Below are positions 1 through 4,325 of a stretch of 5,746 nt of DNA, in pieces; the first letter of the stretch is position 1; each line of letters opens with the position of its first letter. This DNA comes from Acidimicrobiales bacterium (GTDB lineage Bacteria; Actinomycetota; Acidimicrobiia; Acidimicrobiales; VFJN01), in contig JAFGPU010000063.1 in NCBI GenBank assembly GCA_016936035.1, positions 1 through 5,746 on the forward strand, written 5' to 3'. The translations under genes and the position numbers were made by a program. The notes beneath the pieces are model-generated. The model worked only from the letters and a program-made list of their open reading frames with translations. It was not told the DNA's origin and did not search any database.

Positions 1-38
1 ACGACCCGTCGTGCCCGGTCGGTGAACCGTTCGAACAA
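1..38 (-). CDS. clpC: ClpC ATPase, N-terminal 12 codons only (runs off the left edge)
   Basis: Read on the minus strand from a TTG at 38, the codons give MFERFTDRARRV and continue past the edge. That is the near-invariant N-terminus of ClpC, the Hsp100/AAA+ unfoldase that feeds substrates to ClpP in the cytoplasm; the usual family continuation is VVLAQEEA. The TTG start is supported by a GGGAGG ribosome binding site on the minus strand (52 to 47) with an 8-base spacer, and by a TAGAGT -10 box at 82-77. The gene is divergent from the polyprenyl synthase and shares a 206-base intergenic region with it. Only the Clp N-domain start is visible, so AAA+ motifs cannot be checked. The main alternative is another Clp/Hsp100 paralogue, but ClpB and ClpA begin differently. 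Confidence 0.87.
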   Translation of the reverse strand, partial: MFERFTDRARRV

Positions 39-46
39 GAGACTTG

Positions 47-52
47 CCTCCC
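47..52 (-). promoter_or_regulatory. Ribosome binding site of clpC
   Basis: GGGAGG on the minus strand, 8 bases before the TTG at 38. It decides the start, because TTG would otherwise be a doubtful initiator. It also shows that clpC has a leader, unlike most other genes here. Confidence 0.75.
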
Positions 53-76
53 GCCAGTCGGGGGATCCGTGGGGAA

Positions 77-82
77 ACTCTA
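77..82 (-). promoter_or_regulatory. Probable -10 box of clpC
   Basis: TAGAGT on the minus strand fits the actinobacterial TAnnnT -10 consensus. Transcription would begin near position 70, giving a leader of about 30 bases that contains the GGGAGG site. No good -35 hexamer stands 16-18 bases upstream. Inferred from position and motif only. Confidence 0.5.
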
Positions 83-116
83 CAGCCCAACTGGGACGAC
101 GACGCCGCCGACCGAT

Positions 117-131
117 CGAACCCGGGGTTCG
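117..131. promoter_or_regulatory. 15-base perfect palindrome, candidate operator between clpC and the prenyl synthase
   Basis: CGAACCC-G-GGGTTCG is a perfect odd palindrome with 7-base arms around a central G. It lies about 47-61 bases upstream of the predicted clpC start of transcription (near 70), a usual place for an activator, and about 114-128 bases upstream of the prenyl synthase start. It resembles an actinobacterial LexA box (CGAAC-N4-GTTCG), but the gap is five bases, not four. It does not match the ClgR or HspR/HAIR consensus known for clp genes. The binding protein is unknown. Confidence 0.4.
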
Positions 132-232
132 TAACCGGATCGCGCGTGGCCCGGGACGGACCGTGGCCACCTCGGGGCCCGCGCCGGTCCCGTGCGGCCC
201 GGCGCGTCTTTCAGCCACCGGCCCAGGTCACC

Positions 233-238
233 TAGCGT
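233..238 (+). promoter_or_regulatory. -10 box of a leaderless polyprenyl synthase transcript
   Basis: TAGCGT is followed by exactly six bases and then the GTG at 245, so the expected +1 falls on the start codon. There is no Shine-Dalgarno sequence. A weak -35 candidate, TTTCAG, lies at 209-214 with an 18-base spacer. Confidence 0.6.
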
Positions 239-244
239 CTGCCC

Positions 245-1225
245 GTGGCCACCCCCAACCCGCTGCTCGACCTGCCCGGCCTGCCCGTCCTGCGCGAGCG
301 CGTCGAGAAGCGCCTGCTCGGCGCCGTCGAGTCCGACGACACGGCCATGGCCGAGATGGCCTCGCACCTGGTCAAGGCGGGTGGCAAGCGCCTGCGGCCC
401 GTGCTGGCCGCCCTGTCCTCGACCGCCGGCGACCCGGCGGCGACCGTCAGCGACGACGCCGTCACCGGCGGGGTCGCCTGCGAGCTGGTGCACGTCGGCT
501 CGCTGCACCACGACGACGTCATCGACGAGGCCGCCACCCGTCACGGGGTCGACAGCGTGAACGCCCGGTGGGGCAACCTGCGGGCCATCCTCTCGGGCGA
601 CTTCCTGCTGGCCCGCGCCTCCGAGCTGGCGGCCTCGCTCGGCACCGAGGTGGCCGGCCTGCTCGCCGCCACGATCGGCCGGCTGTGCGAGGGCGAGGTG
701 CGCGAGCTGCAGTTCGCCTACCAGACCGACCGCAGCGTGGCCGACTACGCCGCCGCCATCGAGGGCAAGACGGCCGCGCTCTACTCGACCGCCTGCCGCA
801 TCGGCGGCATCGTCGCCGACCTGCCCCGCGCGCAGGTCGACGCGCTCACCGACTTCGGCCTGCACTACGGCATGGCGTTCCAGGTCGTCGACGACATCCT
901 CGACGTCGTCGCCACCGACGAGGAGCTGGGCAAGCCGGCCGGGCACGACATGGCCGAGGGCGTGTACAACCTGCCCGTCCTCCGTGCCTTCGACGGTGCC
1001 GGCGGCGGCGAGCTGCGGTCCCTGCTCGGCGGTCCGCTCGAGCCCGACGCCCAGGCCCGAGCGCTGGCGATCGTGCGCGGGGGCGACGGCGTCACCCTCG
1101 CCGTCTCCGACGCCCGGGCCTACGTCGACCGCGCCGTCGCCGACCTCGACCGCCTGCCCCCCACCCCCGCGGGCGAGGCCCTCGCCTCGGCGGCCCGCCA
1201 CCTGCTGGTCGGCCTCGACCGCTGA
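245..1225 (+). CDS. Long-chain polyprenyl diphosphate synthase (trans-isoprenyl synthase, GrcC/IspB-like)
   Basis: The 326-residue protein adds isopentenyl diphosphate units to an allylic diphosphate in the cytoplasm, most likely to make the menaquinone side chain. All-alpha prenyltransferase landmarks are in order: GGKRLRP at 46-52 (IPP-binding K48/R49), first aspartate-rich motif DDVID at 90-94, R99, K175-T176, Q213, and second aspartate-rich motif DDILD at 216-220. The fifth residue before the first motif is Gly85, a small residue, as expected for enzymes making long rather than C15/C20 chains. The stretch around SVNARWGN is close to mycobacterial GrcC1. One oddity is that the usual RRG after the first motif reads RHG (99-101). 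Length is normal for the family. GTG at 245 is chosen for the -10 box ending six bases before it. The exact chain length (heptaprenyl, octaprenyl or nonaprenyl) cannot be told from sequence. Confidence 0.92.
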   Translation: MATPNPLLDLPGLPVLRERVEKRLLGAVESDDTAMAEMASHLVKAGGKRLRPVLAALSSTAGDPAATVSDDAVTGGVACELVHVGSLHHDDVIDEAATRHGVDSVNARWGNLRAILSGDFLLARASELAASLGTEVAGLLAATIGRLCEGEVRELQFAYQTDRSVADYAAAIEGKTAALYSTACRIGGIVADLPRAQVDALTDFGLHYGMAFQVVDDILDVVATDEELGKPAGHDMAEGVYNLPVLRAFDGAGGGELRSLLGGPLEPDAQARALAIVRGGDGVTLAVSDARAYVDRAVADLDRLPPTPAGEALASAARHLLVGLDR

Positions 1226-1238
1226 GCTGAGCGCCAAG

Positions 1239-1251
1239 CCCCGTGCCGGGG
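1239..1251 (+). terminator. Small GC hairpin after the prenyl synthase
   Basis: CCCCG-tgc-CGGGG makes a perfect 5-bp stem with a 3-base loop, 13 bases after the stop codon. No T-run follows. In high-GC actinobacteria hairpins without a T-tract may still end transcripts, but this one is short and could be chance in such GC-rich DNA. Confidence 0.25.
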
Positions 1252-1287
1252 GACGGAACTCACGTGCCGGCGCGAAACCCCGGTGGG

Positions 1288-1293
1288 TAGCGT
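1288..1293 (+). promoter_or_regulatory. -10 box of a leaderless DinB-like gene transcript
   Basis: TAGCGT, identical to the box before the prenyl synthase, is followed by eight bases and the ATG at 1302. No Shine-Dalgarno sequence lies between them. This separates the gene from its upstream neighbour and fixes the start. Confidence 0.55.
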
Positions 1294-1301
1294 CGCCGGC
1301 G

Positions 1302-1856
1302 ATGCCGATCGAACCCGACACCAAGGACTGGACCTGGGTGCTCGACCGCCCCTGCCCCGAGTGCGGCTTCGACGCCCGGGCGGTCGAGCTCGACCAGGTG
1401 GGGCAGATGGTGCGGGACAACGCCGCCGAGTGGCAGCAGGTCCTGGCCCGGCCCCGCGACGAGCTGACCACCCGCCCGTCCGACGACCGGTGGTCCGCCC
1501 TCGAGTACGCCTGCCACGTGCGCGACGTGCTCCGGCTGTACGACCAGCGGCTCGCCCTGATGCTCACCGAGGACGACCCCGACTTCGCCAACTGGGACCA
1601 GGACGCCGCGGCGGTGGCCGATCGATACGACGAGCAGGACCCGGCGCTCGTCGCGGCCGCCATCGACCAGGCGGCGGGCCCGATGGCCGACCGGTTCGAG
1701 AGCGTGTCCGGCGACGCCTGGCAGCGCACCGGCAACCGCAGCGACGGCGCGACCTTCACGGTCGACACCTTCGCCCGCTACTTCATCCACGACCCGGTGC
1801 ACCACCTGGTCGACGTCGCCCGGGGCTTCGCCGTGCTCGCCGAGCGGGGCGCCTGA
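1302..1856 (+). CDS. DinB-like (DinB_2/YfiT superfamily) putative metal-binding protein
   Basis: A 184-residue soluble protein with the look of the actinobacterial DinB group: an N-terminal TKDWTWVL then CPEC (C18, C21), followed by a mostly helical four-helix-bundle pattern. The three-histidine metal site of the superfamily can be placed at H72 (in CHVRD), H163 and H167 (in HDPVHH), which are the usual helix 2 and helix 4 positions. W64 in the DRWSALEYA segment is also typical. Members include thiol-dependent enzymes (mycothiol or bacillithiol transferases) and many proteins of unknown role; the substrate here is unknown. The N-terminal CxxC is extra to the core fold and could bind metal or be redox-active. 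ATG 1302 is chosen over upstream in-frame starts because those lie before the -10 box and inside the previous gene. It stands alone, with its own promoter and a hairpin behind it. Confidence 0.78.
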   Translation: MPIEPDTKDWTWVLDRPCPECGFDARAVELDQVGQMVRDNAAEWQQVLARPRDELTTRPSDDRWSALEYACHVRDVLRLYDQRLALMLTEDDPDFANWDQDAAAVADRYDEQDPALVAAAIDQAAGPMADRFESVSGDAWQRTGNRSDGATFTVDTFARYFIHDPVHHLVDVARGFAVLAERGA

Positions 1857-1857
1857 G

Positions 1858-1874
1858 CGGCTGCCGAGCAGTCG
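1858..1874 (+). terminator. Hairpin directly after the DinB-like gene
   Basis: CGGCTGC-cga-GCAGTCG forms a 7-bp stem (one G-U pair) with a 3-base loop, starting two bases after the stop codon. No T-run follows. Placement right behind the stop, before a 200-base gap, fits a terminator of the T-less kind. Confidence 0.4.
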
Positions 1875-1953
1875 GCCGAACCGCGCGTCGGTGCTGGGCC
1901 ATCGCGCGATCACCGGGCCACCGTCGCACCCGGCCACAGCGTCGTGTCACCTC

Positions 1954-2002
1954 GTTCCGAAAGTGCGCCCCCGGCGATCGGAACGACCCCGGCATTCGGA
2001 AC
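1954..2002. repeat. Three copies of TCGGAAC (one inverted) upstream of the DUF3039 gene
   Basis: The heptamer occurs at 1978-1984 and 1996-2002 in direct orientation, 18 bases start to start, and as its reverse complement GTTCCGA at 1954-1960. The outer pair extends to 8 bases (GTTCCGAA at 1954-1961 against TTCGGAAC at 1995-2002). The array lies about 85-135 bases upstream of the DUF3039 start. This looks like a multi-site binding region for an unknown regulator. It sits in the 231-base gap 1857-2087, which otherwise holds two hairpins and a promoter but no gene I can support. Confidence 0.4.
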
Positions 2003-2014
2003 AAGGTGAAACAC

Positions 2015-2055
2015 CCGCCCCCACCGCGCCGTGGGGTGCGACGAGGTGGGGGCGG
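2015..2055. repeat. 11-bp perfect inverted repeat with a competing inner hairpin
   Basis: The arm at 2015-2025 (CCGCCCCCACC) is the exact reverse complement of 2045-2055, with a 19-base loop. Within it, CCCCAC at 2019-2024 can instead pair with GTGGGG at 2031-2036 over a 6-base loop, so the two stems exclude each other. It ends 18 bases before the DUF3039 -10 box, so it is either an operator-like site at the -35 region or a structure on a transcript reading through from upstream. Confidence 0.4.
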
Positions 2056-2073
2056 CGCCGGCAGGCCGGCAAC

Positions 2074-2079
2074 TACCCT
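2074..2079 (+). promoter_or_regulatory. -10 box of a leaderless DUF3039 transcript
   Basis: TACCCT fits TAnnnT and is followed by eight bases and the GTG at 2088, the same spacing as two other boxes in this window. No Shine-Dalgarno sequence. It probably drives the histidine kinase gene as well. Confidence 0.5.
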
Positions 2080-2087
2080 GGACGGCG

Positions 2088-2390
2088 GTGAACAGCCCGC
2101 TGACGACCATCCAGCCCGACCTCGACGAGCGCCTCGACGAGCGCACCGAGGAAGACCTGCGGACAGGCGAGCCCAAGGTCGCGCACATCGTGCGCACCGA
2201 CCCCGGCGAGTCGGCCCTCGCCAAGGTCACCGAGGCCCGCATCTACGGCTTCGCGGTCGAGGCGCTGTGCGGCGAGCGCTTCGTCCCGCAGCGTGACCCG
2301 AAGAAGCTGCCGATGTGCCAGGTCTGCAAGGAGATCTACGACCTGTACCGGGCCACCAACGAGAACCTGAACGAGTCACCGGGCGCCTGA
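2088..2390 (+). CDS. DUF3039 family protein (small actinobacterial protein, likely zinc-binding)
   Basis: This 100-residue cytoplasmic protein has no signal peptide or membrane segment. Its C-terminal half matches the actinobacterial DUF3039 pattern: AxCGxxFVPxRDPKKLPxCxxCKEIY, seen at residues 59-84. H33 (in AHIV), C61, C77 and C80 form an H-C-CxxC set that could hold one zinc ion; this is inference from residue spacing. The N-terminal 30 residues are acidic and polar and probably disordered. GTG 2088 is chosen because a -10 box ends eight bases upstream; an in-frame ATG at 2031 lies before that box and inside the inverted repeat. The function of the family is not known to me. The next gene, a histidine kinase, begins 31 bases after the stop and lacks a promoter of its own, so the two are probably co-transcribed. 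Confidence 0.85.
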   Translation: MNSPLTTIQPDLDERLDERTEEDLRTGEPKVAHIVRTDPGESALAKVTEARIYGFAVEALCGERFVPQRDPKKLPMCQVCKEIYDLYRATNENLNESPGA

Positions 2391-2421
2391 GTCCGGCCTC
2401 CGAGCGGTCACGACCGGGCCC

Positions 2422-3576
2422 GTGAACGTCGCCGCCCGCATCGCGGGCACCGCCGCCCGCCACGACGGCGAGGACGCGCTGGTGCGCAGCCTGCTCGCCG
2501 GCATCGCCGTGTTCCGGTGGCTGGCCTGGGGGTGGGCCGCCGTGCTGCTGGTCGTCAATCGCGACGCGCTGCGGGAATCCCCGGCCCGCCCGTGGCTGGC
2601 GCTGGCGCTGGTGGGCGCGGCGCTGCTCGTGACCGCCGCCACCACGGCGCTCCTCGCGACGGCGCCCGCCCGCCTGCTCACCCTGCCGCTCGTGGCGGTC
2701 GAGGTCGCCGTGGCCGTCGCGCTCGAGATGGGCGACGAGCTGGCCTACAACGGCGTCTCCCACCCGCAGAGCCTGTCGTCGGCCTGGCCGCTGGCCGGCG
2801 TGCTGACCGCCGGCATCGCGTTCCGGGCCCGGGGCGGCGTGGCGGCCGGTGTGACCATCGGCGTCGGCCGGGGCCTCGGCGAGCTGCTGGGGCCCGGCGC
2901 CTGGGCCGGTCGCGACACGGTCGGCGTCATCTCGAGCATCGTCCTGTACGCGCTCGCCGGTCTCGTCGCCGGGTTCGTCACCGCCCGCCTGCGCGAGGCC
3001 GAGCGCCGCATCTCGCTGGCGCAGGCCCGGGAGGAGGTGGCGCGCACGCTCCACGACGGGGTGCTGCAGACCCTGGCCGTGGTCCAGCGCCGCACCGGCG
3101 ATCCCGACCTCGTCCGCCTCGCCCACGAGCAGGAGCGCGAGCTGCGCGAGTTCCTGTTCGGCACGCCCGGCTCGATCGGCGGCGGTGGCGACCTCGGGAC
3201 CCGGCTGCGGGCGGCGGCCGCCCGCTTCGAGGACCGCTACGGGGGCACGGCCCGGGTCGCGCTGGCCCCCGACACCCCGGCGCTGCCCGAGCGCACCGTC
3301 GACGCCCTGGCGGGCGCGGTGGGCGAGGCGCTGGCCAACGCGGGCAAGCACGGCCGGGCCGGGCGGGTGACCGTCTTCGCGGAGCCCGTCGACGGCGCCC
3401 TGTTCTGCTCGGTCAAGGACGACGGCGCCGGCTTCGATCCGGCCGCCACGCCCGACGGGGCCGGCCTGCGGGTGTCCGTCCGGGGGCGCATCGCCGAGGT
3501 CGGCGGGCGCGTCGAGGTCGACGGCAACCCGGGCCGGGGCGCCGAGGTGCGCTGCTGGGTGCCGACCGGTCCGTGA
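2422..3576 (+). CDS. Membrane sensor histidine kinase, NarL-partner type (HisKA_3-like/HATPase_c)
   Basis: A 384-residue kinase whose N-terminal half carries about six hydrophobic segments (roughly 22-46, 57-80, 84-101, 121-136, 138-158, 166-187) with almost no extracellular loop, so it may sense something in the membrane. A short linker leads to the H-box ARTLHDGVLQTLAVVQRR with phospho-acceptor H211, then an unusually short dimerisation hairpin ending in ERELREFLFG. The ATPase domain shows the N-box E302-ALAN306-AGKH310, the G1 box DDGAGF (333-338) and a GAGL G2 box (346-349). It should autophosphorylate and pass phosphate to the regulator encoded 78 bases downstream. Start is uncertain: GTG 2422 gives the full protein, whereas GTG 2482 has GAGG (2470-2473) eight bases upstream and would give 364 residues with all membrane segments intact. 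There is no TA-containing -10 box in 2391-2481, so it probably relies on the DUF3039 promoter. Confidence 0.92.
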   Translation: MNVAARIAGTAARHDGEDALVRSLLAGIAVFRWLAWGWAAVLLVVNRDALRESPARPWLALALVGAALLVTAATTALLATAPARLLTLPLVAVEVAVAVALEMGDELAYNGVSHPQSLSSAWPLAGVLTAGIAFRARGGVAAGVTIGVGRGLGELLGPGAWAGRDTVGVISSIVLYALAGLVAGFVTARLREAERRISLAQAREEVARTLHDGVLQTLAVVQRRTGDPDLVRLAHEQERELREFLFGTPGSIGGGGDLGTRLRAAAARFEDRYGGTARVALAPDTPALPERTVDALAGAVGEALANAGKHGRAGRVTVFAEPVDGALFCSVKDDGAGFDPAATPDGAGLRVSVRGRIAEVGGRVEVDGNPGRGAEVRCWVPTGP

Positions 3577-3598
3577 CGGCAGGATCACCCGCCGTCGC
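3573..3598 (+). terminator. Hairpin over the histidine kinase stop codon
   Basis: GTGACGGC (3573-3580) pairs with GCCGTCGC (3591-3598) over a 10-base loop, giving 8 bp with one G-U pair. It includes the TGA stop and precedes a separate -10 box for the regulator, so it may limit read-through. No T-run follows. Confidence 0.3.
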
Positions 3599-3620
3599 TG
3601 CGTCGTCGCCGGAGGCCACC

Positions 3621-3626
3621 TACGCT
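3621..3626 (+). promoter_or_regulatory. -10 box in front of the response regulator
   Basis: TACGCT fits TAnnnT. Eight bases later stands a GTG (3635) that is out of frame with the regulator, and the regulator's own GTG is at 3655. Transcription would start near 3633-3635, giving either a 20-base leader or a leaderless mini-frame. It implies the regulator can be made independently of the kinase. Confidence 0.5.
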
Positions 3627-3634
3627 CCAGGTTC

Positions 3635-3658
3635 GTGAACAGGAGCCGACATCGGTGA
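3635..3658 (+). CDS. Possible 7-codon leader peptide, MNRSRHR, overlapping the regulator start
   Basis: The GTG at 3635 lies eight bases after TACGCT, the same spacing as the leaderless genes here. It opens a 7-codon frame (two consecutive Arg/Ser codons of AGG and AGC, then CGA, CAT, CGG) whose TGA at 3656-3658 overlaps the regulator's GTG at 3655-3657 as GTGA. Such an arrangement would couple regulator translation to the leader. It may be coincidence: AGGAG within it is also a normal ribosome binding site for the regulator. Confidence 0.3.
   Translation: MNRSRHR
3641..3645 (+). promoter_or_regulatory. Ribosome binding site of the response regulator
   Basis: AGGAG with a 9-base spacer to the GTG at 3655. 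It supports that start and lies inside the possible leader peptide frame. Confidence 0.65.
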
Positions 3659-4287
3659 GCGACCTCTCGGCCGTCCGGGTCGTCGTGGCCGACGACCACC
3701 CGATCTGGCGGTCGGGCCTCAAGGCCGACCTGGGCCCCAACTTCCACGTGGTGGGCGAGGCCGGCGACGCCGACGAGGCCATCGATCTCGTGCGGTCGGC
3801 GACTCCGGACCTGGTGGTGTGCGACCTGCACATGCCGAACGGGGGCGGCCTCAAGGTGGCCCGCGCCTGCGGCGACGACACCCGCATCGTCATGCTCACG
3901 GTCAGCGAGCAGGAGCGCGACCTGCTCGACGCCGTCGCGGCCGGGGCCAACGGCTACCTGGTCAAGAGCACGCCCCCCGACGAGCTGCGCCGCGAGCTGT
4001 GGCGGGCGGCCAGGGGCGAGCCGGTGTTCTCGCCCGCGCTCGCCTCGCTGGTGCTGGGCGAGTTCCGGCGCATGGCCCGGGCGGCGGGGCCCACGCAGCC
4101 GCTGTCGGCGCGTGAGCGTGAGGTCCTGCAGTACGTGGCGCGGGGCCACACCTACCGCGAGATCGGCGAGCAGCTGTTCATCGCCGAGAAGACGGTCGAG
4201 AACCACGTGCGCAACATCCTGGGCAAGCTCCACCTCAACCGCCGGCAGGAGCTGGTGCGCTACGCGCTGGAGCACGGCATCGAGTGA
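3655..4287 (+). CDS. NarL/FixJ-type response regulator with LuxR DNA-binding domain
   Basis: A 210-residue two-domain transcription factor. The receiver domain (about 6-122) has the acidic pair D13-D14, phospho-acceptor D57 (in VVCDLHMP), T82 and K104 (in GYLVKS), so every residue needed for phosphorylation is present. The LuxR-type helix-turn-helix (about 148-205) reads LSAREREVLQYVARGHTYREIGEQLFIAEKTVENH in outline, with the recognition helix near 177-192. Family knowledge says phosphorylation by the partner kinase promotes dimerisation and promoter binding. The kinase ends 78 bases upstream and is of the class that pairs with NarL-type regulators, so they form one two-component system. Its targets are unknown; likely sites would be its own promoter or the palindromes in the window. 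The start is GTG 3655, with AGGAG nine bases before it. Confidence 0.95.
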   Translation: MSDLSAVRVVVADDHPIWRSGLKADLGPNFHVVGEAGDADEAIDLVRSATPDLVVCDLHMPNGGGLKVARACGDDTRIVMLTVSEQERDLLDAVAAGANGYLVKSTPPDELRRELWRAARGEPVFSPALASLVLGEFRRMARAAGPTQPLSAREREVLQYVARGHTYREIGEQLFIAEKTVENHVRNILGKLHLNRRQELVRYALEHGIE

Positions 4288-4311
4288 CGCCCGACGAGCC
4301 GGTCGCGCCGC

Positions 4312-4317
4312 TAGCGT
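4312..4317 (+). promoter_or_regulatory. -10 box of a leaderless propeller-protein transcript
   Basis: TAGCGT, the third identical copy in the window, is followed by eight bases and the GTG at 4326. It lies after the regulator stop. It argues for start 4326 over the GTG at 4284 that overlaps the regulator's stop codon. Confidence 0.55.
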
Positions 4318-4325
4318 CGCCCGCC

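Noticed and set aside
29..36. GTTCGAAC looks like a tRNA T-loop
   Set aside because: The flanking five bases on either side do not pair on either strand, no acceptor or anticodon arm is present, and the bases are explained as clpC codons.
54..94. Imperfect inverted repeat CCAGTCGGG / CCCAACTGG near the clpC promoter
   Set aside because: It has one mismatch, a 23-base loop, and straddles the clpC -10 box, so it cannot form fully in the transcript. Probably chance.
117..131. LexA (SOS) box
   Set aside because: The half sites CGAAC and GTTCG match, but the gap is five bases where the actinobacterial box needs four.
984..1301. Upstream in-frame start for the DinB-like gene
   Set aside because: It would overlap the conserved C-terminal part of the prenyl synthase in another frame; DinB similarity only begins near the ATG at 1302.
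80..1768. Long open frames on the minus strand and in other plus-strand frames across the genes
   Set aside because: They are shadows of high GC. Their translations are Arg/Ala/Pro/Gly-rich with no family motifs, and they overlap clearly conserved proteins.
1980..2002. GGAAC at 1980 and 1998 as -35 elements of an ECF sigma promoter
   Set aside because: No GTC or CGTT-like -10 element lies 16-17 bases downstream of either copy.
2031..2087. ATG at 2031 as the DUF3039 start
   Set aside because: It lies inside the inverted repeat and upstream of the -10 box, and the added 19 residues are not family-like.
1891..2091. A 66-codon open frame in the gap before DUF3039
   Set aside because: No promoter box, ribosome site or family motif; Pro/Arg-rich composition; it runs through the inverted repeat and the DUF3039 start.
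4284..4325. GTG at 4284, overlapping the regulator's stop, as start of the propeller gene
   Set aside because: Translational coupling is possible, but TAGCGT eight bases before GTG 4326 matches the leaderless layout of neighbouring genes and the extra 14 residues are low in information.
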